Assembly (NCBI GenBank): GCA_028751875.1
Contig: CM054141.1
Span: 46,780,810 to 46,844,809, forward strand
Direction: 5' to 3'
Source: Rapana venosa
Lineage: Eukaryota; Mollusca; Gastropoda; Neogastropoda; Muricidae
Length of the DNA stretch: 64,000 nucleotides
Of the stretch, positions 21,954 to 35,159 are shown piece after piece; the stretch's first letter is position 1, and every line of letters begins with the position of its first letter. Made by a program: the position numbers and the translations under genes. The notes below the pieces were generated by a model. The model was not told the DNA's origin. It searched no databases and was given only the letters and a program-made list of their open reading frames with translations.

Positions 21954-22685
21954 TTTGTTTGTTTGTACATATTCATTCACAAATAATCGAAAACTCTGTT
22001 CATTCACTGTATGATATCTGCATGGAGACGATTCAGCAAACAAACGCTAGAGGAATGGCCTAGAATAAATATTTGATCGACAGTTGAAGCAGACTCGAAT
22101 GGAATCTAGACAGGAATGATGAATGGCTGTCGGGTAGCACATTTTTGTTTTGTATCGATTTTGTATTGGACAGTTGCATTTCCCAACTTAAGAACAAAGA
22201 AATAAAAACAGTATGCACATTTGATGGCAAGAGACAGAGAACGGGGAATTGATGGATTTGTTCTGGATAAGGGATGAACAAGGCTAACAATGTTTTCCAA
22301 GTCTGCTTTTCATTTCATCTACTTTTTCATGCTTGGATGTTGATCCAGTATATTTGCTGACTTTTCAACGCTTTTGGGGTTTTGTTTTAATTTTGGCATG
22401 AAGGCTTAGCATGTATGGGTGCGTGTATGTTTGCCTGCACATGTCTGAGATGAACTACCACCCCCACCCCTTGATTATTTATACTGTTTTATATTCAGGT
22501 TTTATTGGCCGTTTCTCACAATTTGACATGTATTTCTCCCTTTTAGTAAAAATGGTGTATCAGTAATAAAGACAACAACAGAAAGTCATAAGAAACAAAG
22601 TAAACAAACAAGCATTTAAACAATGGCATACATTGACAGAAATGAATAAATGAACAATGAATAAATAAATAAAACTTCACGGCCT
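21860..22685 (+). repeat. Tandem-family member U2
   Basis: It starts with sequence like 5740 (AAATAAACGAT..ACGAGAA) and (GT)n at 21916-21950. The conserved core is at about 22020-22145 (GCATGGAGACGATTCAGCAA, TATTTGATCGACAGTTGA, AATGGCTGTCGGGTAGCACA). It ends in an A-rich part with short similarity to 6290-6420. It is the closest relative of U1. Confidence 0.82.
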
Positions 22686-23374
22686 GTATTTGCAAACTGC
22701 GCATATCATGTGTAACTGTACATGCTGAATTGATTCAACAGTATGCTGTCTCATCCGATGGTAAGTGCATGGAGAGAGTTTACCAAACGAACAACACAGG
22801 AACATCCCAGGATACATATTTGATTAACCGCCTTGAAACAGACTTCCTCGAAATCTAGGCAGCAAAGATAAATGGCTGTCAGGAAGCAGAATTGTTTGTG
22901 TTTGTTTTTTGGCAATTGCATTTACACGTTTCTCCCGAAGAACATAAAGAAAATAGGGCTGAGTGGGTTTGAGGTGAAGTAGAAAGAGGACATGGACTTG
23001 ATTGATCTGCTTTGGATTTGGATGAAAAATGCATTACGCTTTATTTATACGTTTATTTGGTTTGTATTTCATGTGTAAAGATTAATGCATTGTATCTGCT
23101 GATTTTTATCACTTTCTTTTTTTTAAGCTTTGGTATATTAAAAAATAACATGTACATGTGTGTCCATATGTGTATGCACATTCCAAAACGAAGCACCCCT
23201 CCCCGTATCTTGTTCACTCTGTTACCTATTCAGTTTCTATGTGCTGGTGCTGTTGATTGTTCATGCATTTTGGCTATGCTATAGCAAGAAACTGTGCTGA
23301 TGAGAAAGAAACTGTCAAATAGTGATACGAAGCAAAATAATCCCAAATGTCATCAGATCATTAAATATATAGAT
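22686..23374 (+). repeat. Tandem-family member U3
   Basis: The core at about 22765-22905 keeps GCATGGAGAGAGTTTACCAA, TATTTGATTAACCGCCTTGA, and AAATGGCTGTCAGGAAGCAG. Later it keeps GGACTTGATTGATCTGC. It is clearly diverged from U2, so the tandem duplication is old. The unit ends in the GATA microsatellite. Confidence 0.75.
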
Positions 23375-23740
<366 letters not shown>

Positions 23741-24767
23741 AAATAATTAATATCCAGAGAGGTATGAATAAACTGTATATGTTTTAACATACATTCATAC
23801 GCGCTAATAATTCGAACGTGTGCTAGTTCAAATTGATAACTGAATTGAGACTCCCTACCCCCCCAAAAAAAGAAGAAAAAAAAAGAAAAAGAAAATGATA
23901 AAAGGTTTCAGGAATACCTCAGGAATAAATATTTAAACAGCCACTTGAAACACTATCAAACGGAAACTAGACATAGAGGAGAAAATGGCTGTCAGTCAAC
24001 ATACTGTTTAGTGCTACATTTCCTAGACAATTGCATCTCCATATTTATATTTCTGCTTCAGAACACAGGGTGTAGAAAGCAGTGGGTGGCTTTGGTTTTA
24101 GAGAGGGAGGATGGAGACTTGATCGATCCGTTTCGGATTAGGATAAAAAGCAAAAAGCAAAAGAAATATTGCATCACGATGTTTGAACTCCATTCGTGTT
24201 GCATTGCATGTTTGAACAGTGTCTTTGCTCACTTTTTAGCGTTTTTGCTTTAGTTTTGGTTCAAAGGCTAAACATGTGCATGTGCGTGTATGTATGTATG
24301 CATGTATGTATGGTATGTATGTATGTATGTATGTATGTATGTATGTATGTATGTATGTACGTACGTACGTATGTATATGTCTGAGATGACGCAGTCCCCT
24401 TTCATTTAAAAAAAAGTGTTTCACAATCAGATTGTAAGGACTGGTGCTCATAATTTTTGTCTGCATGTTGATTTTAGTTAACAGCTGTATCCATGATGAA
24501 AACTCTATCAGAAGGCAACACGAAATAGATTATATAAGCAATATATATAAGCAAACAATTAAATGAGTGAAAAAAAAGAATAAATAGATAAGTAAAAATA
24601 ATTGATACATAAACAAAGAATGGCATAGATAGGTAGACATTTTATGACGAGTAGGAGTACAAATGTAACGTAAAATGACACACACACACACAAATACACA
24701 AACGCACACACATACACACACACACTCTCTTTCTCACGCATACACACAAAGATATGTTTGTGTGTGC

Positions 24768-24836
<69 letters not shown>

Positions 24837-24866
24837 CCTCTCTATCTATCTATCTATCTATCTGTT

Positions 24867-24900
<34 letters not shown>

Positions 24901-24936
24901 TCTACCTATCGATGCATCTATCTATCTATCTATCTG

Positions 24937-24969
<33 letters not shown>

Positions 24970-25022
24970 ATTTATCTATCTATCTATCTATCTCTCTGTC
25001 TGTCTATCTATCTATCCGTCTA

Positions 25023-25095
<73 letters not shown>

Positions 25096-25118
25096 CTACC
25101 CATACGCCTATCTGTCTC

Positions 25119-25165
<47 letters not shown>

Positions 25166-25197
25166 GTCTGTCTGTCTGTCTATCTGTCTATCTATCT
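23741..25197 (+). repeat. Tandem-family member U4 with microsatellites
   Basis: The core at 23910-24020 includes TATTTAAACAGCCACTTGAA and AAAATGGCTGTCAGTCAACA, then GGAGACTTGATCGATCCG at about 24112. (TATG)n occupies 24285-24380. The part 24370-24745 matches 6245-6700 in U1 closely (TGTTTCACAATCAGATTGTA; GACATTTTATGACGAGTAGG). (CA)n lies at 24676-24725. A 430-bp (CTAT)/(CTGT) block (24766-25197) ends the unit. The 160-203-codon frames there are Ser/Ile/Tyr/Leu repeats from this block. Confidence 0.8.
24766..25197. repeat. (CTAT)n/(CTGT)n microsatellite
   Basis: About 430 bp of interspersed CTAT and CTGT tetranucleotides. It is open in three plus frames because the unit lacks stops in that orientation. 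It is not coding. Confidence 0.97.
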
Positions 25198-25790
25198 ACA
25201 ATCGATATTGGAAAGCGAGTTTGCTCAAGTCGATGATAACTGCAGGGAGACAGTCCAGTTCCGCCAAACAGACGTGTCAGGAGTAGCGCGGTGCAGGCTA
25301 AATATTTGATTGGCCGCTTGAAGCAGACCCCGACACAACCTAGACAGGGGGGATAACTGGCTGTCAGGCAGCCACACTGTTTTCATTGATTTTTTTATTG
25401 GGTTAAAACTGCATTTACATCTTTATACTGAAGACCTTGGAAAGATATGGGGCAAGGATAGGAGGTGATGAGACGGTGAAAAGATGCTGAATCGATCTGT
25501 TTTGGGTTGAGATGCCAAACACTATGATTTTATTACCTGCTTGTTTGGGTTGAGGTGTTTTTTTTAGTTTTTGTTTTCGTTTTTATAAGCTGGTTCGGTG
25601 TGTTGGTGATTGTTGTTTGATTTATTTTGAAAAACAAAACTGCATTTACGTCTTTCTTCTTAAGACCATGGAAAAATTTAAGGGCAAGGATGGGAGGTGA
25701 TGGGATAGTGGAAAGATGCTGAATCGATCTGTTTTGGATTCAGAGACAAACACTATGCTTGTTTTCTTTGTTTGTTTGGGTTAAATTTTG
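25198..25790 (+). repeat. Tandem-family member U5 with partial re-duplication
   Basis: The core at about 25295-25375 has TATTTGATTGGCCGCTTGAA and ATAACTGGCTGTCAGGCAGC. The distal part (25408-25560) is repeated once more at 25640-25790, both with AAAGATGCTGAATCGATCTG. The inverted-repeat arm begins inside the first of these, at 25466. Confidence 0.78.
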
Positions 25791-26167
25791 GGGGTTTTTC
25801 GTATTTAAAGGATGGTTACGTGTATTGGTGCTTGATTTTGCATTCTTTAACAAAAAGGTTGAGTAGCGGAGGACTTTCGGGGAAAAGAGTCCAGTCCAAT
25901 CCAGTCTTGCTGTTTATTAGTCCCGCCGACCACAGAGTGGAGTAGAGTGTGTACGTAAAAGAAAAGATGCCGGGGTATTGCTGTACGGGTACTGCCAACG
26001 TTACTTGACGGTGAGCTAGCCAGGAGCACTGACAACAGTGAAGTGCAAGGACTACCAACCCAATCCCTTCAAGACAGACTCCTGGCATGGGGGCTGTCTC
26101 CAAATCTACTTTAGTCACTTTGCAGTCTGGAACTAAATCCAATGAAATAATCAAATGAAATAAAGCA

Positions 26168-26410
26168 ACTGAGAGAGAGAGAGCGAGAGAGAGAGAGAGG
26201 AGAGAGAGAGATGAGAGATGAGAGAGAGAGAGAGAGAGGGAGAGAGAAAGAGTGAAGAGGAGGAGAGAGAGAGAGAGAGGGAGAGAGAAGAGAAGAGGGA
26301 GAGAGACAGAGAGAGAGATGACAGAGAGTGAGGAGAGGAAAGAGAGAGAGACAAGACAGAGAGAGAGAGAAGAGGGGAGAGAGAGAGAGAGGGGAGGGGG
26401 AGAGAGAGGA
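26168..26410. repeat. (AG)n microsatellite
   Basis: Interrupted GA repeat of about 240 bp, replacing the left-arm interval 3270-4535. Variant units (GATGAGAG, GAGGAG) are present. Confidence 0.95.
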
Positions 26411-26784
26411 CCCAAATTTGGTTTTCTGAAGTCCAAACTTGAAGTCTGTATCAAAACTTTTGGGTAAAAAGTCTTTGAATCAGTACGACCCTCTACATCC
26501 CCAGACCTTAACGGAATAAGCTTCTTCACCCTGGAGACAGTTGCAGACTTTCCACGGTCGCACTGTCTAATTTCTTAGAGAAAAAAGAAACGAGACAGGT
26601 GGTTGATTGTTATTGCTTTCACAGACGTATTCTTCCTAGTGCACTGGTGTGCTTCTGTGCCACATTTTAGTTTAGAGTCAAAATTTTTTTTAACTCTAAA
26701 AATTTAGTGGACCTTGTTTGATGTAGGCGATTTAGCCCAAGTTGAACTACCCGTAGAGACCAAAACATTGAATGTTTTTATCAA

Positions 26785-26818
26785 CTTCTCTCTCCTCTCT
26801 CCCTCTCTCTCTCTCTCT

Positions 26819-26857
<39 letters not shown>

Positions 26858-27116
26858 CACGTGCGCGTACACACGCACGCGCATGTGTGTGTGTGTGTGT
26901 GTGTGTGTGTAGTAGTGTGTGTTAATTAGCGAAACGTGGTTTATGTGTGTGTCTGTGTGTCTGTGTTTGTGCGTGAAAGGGAGGGGAAAGCGCCCGGACA
27001 GAAGAGAGAGAGTTTGAGAGAGAGAGAGACGCACACCAAACACACACACACCACGCACGCGCGCGCCGCACGCACACACACATACACACACACACACGCA
27101 CACTCATACAGATACG
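26785..27116. repeat. Compound CT/GT/GA/CA microsatellite
   Basis: Mirror of 2573-2900, with (CT)n, a GCGC/GT block, (GA)n and (CA)n. Repeat numbers differ from the left arm, as expected for separate alleles or copies. Confidence 0.93.
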
Positions 27117-28744
27117 CAGACAATCGATTTTTCCATTAAAGGGAAAAAATGTAATTCTCTGAGATAATGCGACATGGAGGATTGAAGAGACTATCGGAAC
27201 ATGCAGAGAAAATAGACACAGACAGATCAGCAGTCCCTTGAAGAGATCACCCCCCCCCCACCCTGCCAAAAAAGAAAGAAAAAAAAAAGAAACAAAACAT
27301 TTGTGTGCGTGTGTCGCTGGCAAACAACTGATCGGCCAATCGATGCAACTTCAGGAACATTCTGCATCAATTCAAAGATACTTTGGGTTTTGTTTGTTTG
27401 TTTGTTTTTATTTATAATCTAAACCGAACTTTTCCAAAGAACAAAATGTTTGTTACCGACTAAGTAAGTCAGCGTCAATACCACATTAAAATAAAAGTGT
27501 TTTGATGCTTTTGATGTCAATGATATAGTAAGATTGGTTGTTTTTTTTAATCCATGACAAGGTCATGCTATAAAACCCTCATAACCACTTTTCTGAAGCC
27601 GGAGCGTGGCTGCCTATATTGTGATGTACTTTTAACAACAGCCAAACGGTAATTGTTTTCATCTAGTGTCTACGGTCTCGGAGAGGTTTCTAACTGTAAA
27701 GTGTGAGACAGTGGATTAGCGAGCAATACACAACGTTTTTATCTGTTTGCAAGTTGACTTGCAATACATTTTATAAACTCACGATTGTTACTGCTGATCT
27801 TGTTAGATTAACAAACATGAAGGTTAATAAATGTTTAAAACCGCTATGGAATTATGTACGCCACTTTTTCAGTTTTGATCTTGTTTTGCTGTTATTGATT
27901 GCGTCTGATGCATCATTGACAAGCTGGGTTATGATTCAATCAACATTAAAACACGAAAATCTAGACAAAATACAAAACGGTAAAATAATAATGTGAACAT
28001 TTTTTTGCATTTACATAGATAAATGGACACTTAGCGCTCAATATCTTAACTCCATCTTCACAAGACAAATGGATGTTTGTCCTTCTGTATACTATCTGCA
28101 CACATTCGCATGAATTATCACTGCCTCCTTCAAACGGAACGATATTTGATTGGCTTCAGACTTTTGTTTGAAATATTACAAACATATCTCTGCCGTAGTT
28201 GCTTTAAGGTTTTTCTTCTGGTCATTAGATGTTTTTAAAGAATAAACAAACAGCATTACAGAATAAAGCTACCATATTTCATGTCTTTATCTTTCTGGCA
28301 ATGTGAGTTTTACTAAAAACAGGAACACATGTGATCTTAAAACTAAAAAAAAGATTTATTTCAGCTTGTGGTCACTGGTTGAGCCATGCCATTTCAACAC
28401 AATTGGTGGACAATATTGTCTTTGCTGTATCCTCCGAGTTATGGCCACCAAGCTTCAAATCTTGAAGTAATGTTATATGCTTTATACGTATTCTACACTT
28501 GGGGAGTTTGATCAACTTCAACAAGTATTTCAATCATTTCAAATTCACAATAATATGTAACAGAAGTCTCTCTGTGTAACCATGTGCATTTGCATGAGTG
28601 CGTTGGAACAGTCATGAAAGTGCGTAAAAAAAATTCCTTGTGGAAAGAGTTTCTACTATCTATATTTGTCATATCGGTCTAGGTTATTTGCTGCCCTCTA
28701 ATCCATTGTTCTGCCTTTCCTAAAATCAGAAAGGCGAAACGGAA
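27117..28744. other. Non-repetitive arm sequence, no supported gene
   Basis: Counterpart of 936-2570. The 97-codon plus frame 27703-27996 (starts MRQWISEQYTTF) differs from the left-arm version at only a few residues. It shows no signal peptide or domain that I can name. Near-identity of the whole arm explains the conservation. Confidence 0.45.
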
Positions 28745-28944
28745 GGCGGAACGGGTTTTGACGTGTGAGCATGCATACGAAATCTTGGTAAAGTATAGTC
28801 TCATCCGAAGTGCTTTCCGAGGAGTAGAGTCAGCACTGATGTTAACTCCCGGGAAAGAAAATTGTACGGTGTCTCACAAGCTGGCTCAAACCTTCACCGT
28901 CAGATGGCGAGCTCAATACTCTAACTACTAGGCTACTATCCGCC
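28745..28944 (-). repeat. SINE-A copy, mirror of the 727 copy
   Basis: This is the right-arm counterpart of the SINE at 727-935 on the opposite strand, with the same 3' truncation point. It therefore reflects duplication of the arm and not a second insertion. The flanking sequences also pair between arms. Confidence 0.85.
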
Positions 28945-29655
28945 TCTTTGTTGTGAAAAGCTGCTTATCACAGTGGTTCATGATACACAATAGACACGGT
29001 TGTCTGAAAGGTGACTTTGTAAGACACATTAGAAGAGTGTTTGATGGAAGGAAGAAATAAAAAGAGAATGATGCTTTCTGATGGAAGGGATTGAACCCAG
29101 AGAACCATCGGTCTCTGGTGTACGTGTTGTACCCATGTTTCTCTTCAGAGATCAATGTTTATTAAAAGACATGAACTGTACCTCCTGTTTAGGCAAGATC
29201 CAATGCGCAATATTCAAGCTTAACCCTAATCCCTCTACACTTTGACGTGTGGTTGATTCATGATTCTGCAAAATGTAAACGAATCAAGTGTTGTAAAAAC
29301 AATACTAAAGCAAGATAGACTTGCACAAAACCAAAGTAAATGATAAATAAGAAATGAAACAAAGGAAAGACAGAAAGAAACAGGCAGCAAAGAAAAAAAA
29401 AGAAAGAAAAAACAAGATAAAGGAAAAATAAAGAAAGAAAAGAAAGAGAAAATAGACGTAAGACAAGAAAAGAAAACGACGAAGAAAAAAGCACAGTAAA
29501 AGAGACAGGAATGATAGATAGGCTTGACACTTAACTCAATGAGTTGAAGGAAGTTTTCAGTTGGTGCACGGCACATTCTCTCCTCAGAAGATGCCTGCAG
29601 TACTCGCAAAACTCACTTTGATGAAAGACTTTGTCCTGGAAAAAAGGAAAGAAAA

Positions 29656-29746
29656 GTTTTAACATGGCGTTCTTACTTCTTTCTATCCGTAGGTCGGTAG
29701 GTTTTTCTGCCCGTCTGTCGGTCTTATCTATCCGTGTGTGTTGTGT

Positions 29747-29787
<41 letters not shown>

Positions 29788-30262
29788 CTATATTATTAAA
29801 TAACCTATATATATAGATATAGATATAGATATATAGATATAGTGTGTGCATTATATTTAATTAGATTATACTCTTGGAAGACCAAAATTAATATTGTCAA
29901 AATGTGACTTGCTCCTGTTCTGAACCACTTTCTTGTGGACATATTCTTGTTCAATGTTTACACAGAATCTCGCACTGGTATTCAAAAGGAAGCATTAAAT
30001 TTTTGCGAAAACCACTGATTACTGATGTCGGTAGGACTATTTCTAAATGTTCTGTAGATACTTAATAATAGGGGTTTGTGTTTGTTTGTTTAGTCTGATA
30101 TCATCAAGTGAAAATAGACTTTAAATTAAACTACAGCAACAAAATATATCTGTATGTCTGTTTGACTGTCTGTTTTTCTCTCTCTCACACTCTCTCTTAC
30201 GCACCCAAACGCACACACATACAAACATATTAGAAAATAAACAGAGAGAGATAGAGAGGGAG

Positions 30263-30305
<43 letters not shown>

Positions 30306-31090
30306 TATGGCAATTTGATCAACTTTCGTCATTCCTTTTTTGAAACTATTTTTGTGTGCTCTGACAGTCTTTTGTGTTGTGTCGATGTCGTCCCTCATGG
30401 ATTTCTCACATTTCATACTGCTTAGATCATTGCAGGAACTGAGCTAGCCTCTGCCAAACAAAAAAACAAAAGCAACACAAATGAAACACAAAAGAAAGAT
30501 AAAAAAGAATAATGCAAATAAAGAAAGAATTAATAAAAGAAGAAAAAGGAAGAAAATACGAAAGATAAAAGCAAAATAACAGTATACACGAAGAAAAGAA
30601 ATAAATGAATAAAAAAAAAGAAGTAAAATACGAAAGATAAAAAGCAAAAGAACAGTCAAACGAAGAAAAGAAATAATGAAAGGAAAGAAACGAATAAAAA
30701 AAACATAAGGAAGAAAGACGACTCTACCTACATGCCACTGCCTCGTGAACTATACTGCCCACTCCAATCCAGACCTGTTGTTGACCACCCTAACCGACCA
30801 CACAGAAGGCTACAATTATCGGGCCTTCAGCAATTACTGTCATTAAAGAAATCTCATAAATGCAAGGACAAAGACAGCCCTAAATAGACTCCTTCCCTTC
30901 CCAGCCTCCCCCCCACCCCTTTCACAACCCCTCCCTTAAACCCCCCCCCTACTTCAATTGCCCTTAAGTCAGACTTTCTCATCCGATTCTGGAGTCGCTT
31001 ATCCATGTTGTCATGGTTTATGGAAACTAAACGCCCTACCCAAACCCTTAGCTTCCGTCTCTGAAACCCTCGTTTTTTTCAGAGTAAACT
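29656..31090. other. No gene; (GT)n, (AG)n and A-rich tracts
   Basis: (GT)n is at 29738-29785, (ATAGAT)n at 29807-29842 and (AG)n at 30240-30302. A long AAAG/AAAT purine-rich stretch fills 30455-30715. The rest shows no coding or repeat similarity I recognise. Confidence 0.7.
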
Positions 31091-31385
31091 CTCTCCACAC
31101 ACACTAACACACACACCACTCCCCCCCAACACCGCACAACACCACACACACACATCACACTCACACACCACACACCACACCAACCAAAACCCGCGCGCGC
31201 GCGCCCGCGCACCACCACAACTTCGAAACACACACATCTGCCACCCACCCACCACCACACACCCCACCCCCAACACCCCCCACCCACACCACCACCACAC
31301 CCCACTCCTCTCTCTCCTCTCTCACACACACACACACACGCGCGCGCAGGGCACGCAACACACACACCACACCACACACCAGACA
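31091..31385. repeat. CA/ACC-rich compound repeat
   Basis: About 300 bp of CA, CCA and CACC units with CGCG cores at 31192 and 31340. The Cys/Val/Gly-rich minus-strand frames (31048-31419 and others) are translations of it. Confidence 0.92.
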
Positions 31386-31578
31386 GAGGTATCCTTGCAC
31401 TTGATGATGTATGCCCCATTACCCGTATTTATGCCAATGTCTTTGGATACGTCGGCTACATTAAGCTAACTGTCTATCATAAGCTGAGCTGTGGTACGAC
31501 CTAAAAAGAAAACCCAGGTAAGGTGAGATTCTGGTCTCTTTCAATCAGCCGTACGTAAAGACAGAGAAGGAAAAGTTA

Positions 31579-31614
<36 letters not shown>

Positions 31615-31924
31615 AGGAGATGGAGGAGAGAGAAAAGAGAGAGAGAGGTTTTAGAGAGAGAAAAAGAGAGAGTCAATTTAAGTCAACGTCAATTTATTTC
31701 CAGATGTTACATTAATAAGACCATTTTGCTTTTTTTTTTATCAAGTCATCATTAAGAACAAATTTCTTATGATTATTCTCTAATCCCAAATTTTGCAACT
31801 TTTACAAAATTTAAACCAGTAAAGAGGTGTGGTTTGTGAGTGATGTGTTTTTGATACACGGGTTTTATTGTGTGTGTTTTTGTATGAATGTATGTATATA
31901 TGAAATGAAATTATGTGAGTATGC
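31386..31924. other. No gene; (AG)n tract
   Basis: An AG-rich tract lies at 31578-31675. The flanks are ordinary AT-rich sequence without recognisable coding or repeat content. Confidence 0.6.
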
Positions 31925-32060
31925 GTGCGTGTGTGTGTGTGTGTGGTGGTGGGTTTTTGTGATTTGTAGTGTGTGTGTGTGAGAAGAAGAGAGAGAGCGT
32001 GTGTGTATGATGTTGTGTGGTGGTGTTTTTGTTGTGGTTTTGTGGTGGTGGTGTGTGTTT
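31925..32060. repeat. GT/GGT microsatellite
   Basis: GT and GGT units with short GA interruptions. No gene is present. Confidence 0.9.
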
Positions 32061-32184
32061 AATAACACCAAACAAGCAACTTCTCATACTGTAAGATTTC
32101 TAATCTTACAATGATTATAAGTGTGTTCAGTAAACAAATGCAAGTCTGGGCCCCCCTTGCTTTTGTTCAATGAGAAACCCACAA

Positions 32185-32500
32185 CAACCAATACAGAAAC
32201 TAAAACATCAAAAAAATATAACAGCAACGACAGCAACAAGAAAAAACCCACCGCCCCCAACAAAAATAGCAACGCACAACAACGCAACAACAACAGCAAA
32301 CAAAAAAGCAGCAGCCAACAACAATAACAACAACAGTAACAATGATAGCACCAGCAACAATAAAAACAATAATAACAACAGCAACAATAGTAACAAATCA
32401 ACAACAGCACAACAACAACAGCAATAAAGACAGCAATAATAACAACAACAATAATAGCGACAACAACATAAACAGCAACAATAACAACAACAACATATCT
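32185..32500. repeat. Imperfect AAC/AGC/AAT trinucleotide repeat
   Basis: About 310 bp of AAC with AGC and AAT variants. It is open in several frames, giving Asn/Thr/Gln-rich or Leu/Cys-rich strings (32170-32427, 32208-32552). Repetition and lack of any flanking coding signal argue against a gene. Confidence 0.92.
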
Positions 32501-32724
32501 CTACGATCAGCTCTGACGGATACTGCAATACAACAACTACAACACTGTACATACCCGACTAGAGACACACGACGTGAGCCCACCCTCCTTATTGTTTTGA
32601 AACAGTTCATTATCCTTCCGTCCTCAAGACAGAATAACCATCAAGCTTCCAGTGCCTCAGTCTCCTGTGCTAACCTTTAATAGAACTCCCCTCTCTTTCC
32701 CACCTAACTCAACTCTCTCGGCTT

Positions 32725-32855
32725 TCTTCCTTAAAAGCTTAATCATTACAGTCTCTGCTCTTGATCCCCTGAAGTCTTCATTTCTGGTTTATGAGTGATG
32801 GTCCTGCGCTTTTGTTCTATAATATCAACAAAAATGCTAAAGCGATATAGATAAA
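32725..32855 (+). repeat. Dispersed repeat fragment, family C-like
   Basis: It shares TCTTCATTT..GTTTATG.GTGATG and AAAAATGCTAAAGC with 39425-39495. It partly resembles the body of the tRNA-headed repeat at 47540-47710. Origin uncertain. The sequence 32856-32999 holds nothing recognisable. Confidence 0.45.
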
Positions 32856-32999
32856 ATGGATTGAACGGTTTTGTTGTTGTTGATTTTCCTTTTCAACCAG
32901 AAAGGTCAGATGGATTGAGTTTGTTACATAAAGGAAGAACAAAATATATTAAACCTTCCGTTTAACCCGAAAGCGACAGGGGGAGAAGAGAGGGATGGG

Positions 33000-35135
33000 T
33001 TGATAGGGGGGAAGAAGAGTAGGCAAGATTGAAAGAGATGAACAATTGGGAGCATATATTATGCTTTTGTGGGAGGAGTTCCAAGATGACTCAACAACCT
33101 TTATTGAGACCTTCAGCAAGACCATTCAGGAGACAAACGCTGGAGATCCTTGGAAAGAGAAGGAAAAAGAACCAACCGTGGGTTACCAACGATATCCTGG
33201 ACCTGTGCGACCAACGTGGGGAGCTAAAGCCAGTGAAGAACAAAAACCCAGAAACGGCCGAAGAGTATAGAACAGTTCAACAGGTAAATAAAGAAGAAGA
33301 TGACTGAGGCCATGGGGAACTGGATTCAGAACAATGCTCCAAGGTTTGAGAAGGCAATGGCAAAAGGAGACAGCAAAGAGGGTACCAGCCCTTTCAAGGT
33401 ACTAACCAAGTCCCAGCAGCCAAAGACCTCCGTTATTGAAGCAAAGGGGGGTCAGTCCTTACAGAGAGCGCCATTTCATGAAGAGATGGACAGAATATTG
33501 CAGAGACCTGTACAACTACAAGCTGAGGCTGATCCGAACAAACTTCACGAGCAAGATCCAGACCATCAGTCCTGAAAGCACACAGGTGCTGGAGGAAGAG
33601 TAGAAGAAGCAGTAAGATCCCTGAAAGGAGCAAGTCACCAGGGATTGACAACACCCCGGCTGAGCTCATAAAGAACGGGGGCCCCAGAGATGTTCAGGCA
33701 TTAACTCATCTGCCAACGCATCTGAACCAGCAAAGAGTGGCCTGAACAGTGGACCCAATCCATCATAGTTCCACTTCCAAAGAAGGGGGGACCTGAAGAA
33801 GTGCCAAAATTACAGAACAATCAGTCTGAAAAGCCATCCAAGCAAAGTTATGCTACGCATTGCCTTGAACAGACTAAAACCCACAAGCAGAAGAAATCCT
33901 ATCAAAAGAACAGGCAGGTTTCAGACCAGGTCGAAGCACTGTCGAGCAGATCTTCAACATCAGAATGCTCATAGAGAAGCATCTCCAACATCAGCTACAG
34001 CTCTACAACAACTTCATTGACTTCAAGAAGGCCTTCGACCGAGTGGGGCAAGAAGCTCTGTGGAGTCATGAGAGGACTATAGCTTCGCGAGGACCTGATT
34101 CAAGTCATCCAGGCGCTGTATGACAGCTCCCACAGTGCAGTCCTCATGGGTGGAGAAATCGGGATTTTCTTCCGGACTTCATTGGAGTTCGACAAGGCTG
34201 CCCGCTTTCTCCCGTCTTTTAAAACGTGTTCCTGGAAAACATCATGCAGGAGGCCCCCCTTGACTTCAAGACCACAATCAAAATAGGGAGGAAGGCCAGT
34301 CTGCAATCTTCGATTCGCAGACGATATCGATCTCATGGGCCGCAGTGAAGAAGAACTCCAGGATCTCACCACCAGACTGGAACATCAGCCAACGCCCACG
34401 GTTATGGAGATCAGCACGGAAAAGAGCAAGATCCTAGTGAACAGTACCACACCGGCACTCCAACCAGCATCAAGATGAGTGGCGAACAACTAGAGGGAGG
34501 TGGAAACTTTCAATTTACCTTGGAGCAGTCATCACCAAAGAAGGCACGAGCTCACAAGAGGTGAAGATCGACTTGCTGGGGGCACTCTCCTCCATGACTA
34601 AGCTGGCGAAAGTGTGGAAAAACCCAAAACATCAGAACCACACTAAGGTCGACTCTCAAGGCACTCGTCACATCCCTTGCCTTGTACAGCTGTAAAGCAT
34701 GGCACTTACTGCGATTTAGATCTCGCATTCAAGCCTTTGAGATAAAGTGCCTCAGGCGGATTCCTGAACATCACCTACAGAGACCGCAAAACCAATGACT
34801 ACGTCTGGCAGCAGATCGAGGCACTGGCTGGCAAACAAGAACCATTGCTAGATACAGTCAAACGGAGGAAACTGAAGTGGTTTGGCCACACAAACAAGGC
34901 ATAACAGCCTGTCAAAGACAGTCCTGCGGGGAATGGTGGAAGGAGCAAGGAGGCAGGGACGACCACGAAAAAAGCTGGATATCCAACTCAAGGAGGGGAC
35001 CGGGCCCTCACTGTACCAAACTCCTGAAAACAGCCCAGGACAGAACCATTTGGCGGTCCACTTGCGCGTCGTGCGGGTACCCCAACGGTCGTCCCGACCA
35101 AGGGATGAGTGAGTGAGTGAGTGAGTGAGGGAGTG
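33000..35135 (+). mobile_element. RTE/BovB-like LINE, 5' truncated, broken
   Basis: This is a degenerate non-LTR retrotransposon encoding reverse transcriptase. In order: a linker with KKNQPWVTNDILDLCDQRGE (about 33165-33225), then EQWTQSIIVPLPKKG and NYRTISLKSHPSKVMLRI (33740-33870). EQAGFRPGRSTVEQIFN follows at 33907, with DFKKAFDRV at 34019-34045. The catalytic FADD motif is at 34314-34325, then a KYLGAVITKEGTSSQE segment (34515). The C-terminal part has SYRDRKTNDYVWQQIEALAG and KRRKLKWFGH (34770-34890). Several frameshifts and stops break the frame. The endonuclease domain is missing. The 3' end is a (GAGT)n tail at 35105-35130, as RTE-clade elements often have. Some breaks may be sequencing errors. 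Confidence 0.92.
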
Positions 35136-35159
35136 TGTTTCGGTGAGGGTGTGTTTATT

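Larger units (their letters stand above)
25466..29655 (-). repeat. Right arm of large inverted repeat
   Basis: This is the inverted partner of 1-5239. The match begins at the point corresponding to the last base before the N gap and still holds at about 29650, which pairs with the first bases of the window. The homology therefore probably continues leftward outside the window. The arm is about 1 kb shorter than the left one because the left-arm block 3400-4380 is missing; here a single (AG)n tract at 26168-26410 replaces it. No convincing gene is present in the arm. Confidence 0.93.

Noticed and set aside
24675..25309. Long Ser/Ile/Tyr/Leu frames of 160-203 codons
   Set aside because: These are direct translations of a CTAT/CTGT tetranucleotide array, open in three frames at once.
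25816..26529. 237-codon minus-strand frame as a gene
   Set aside because: Its centre is (CT)n-encoded Ser/Leu repeat, the left-arm counterpart is disrupted by a 1-kb block, and no domain is recognisable.
32170..32552. Asn/Thr/Gln-rich open frame that could suggest a prion-like domain
   Set aside because: It lies wholly in an imperfect AAC/AGC repeat, is open on both strands, and has no flanking coding sequence.
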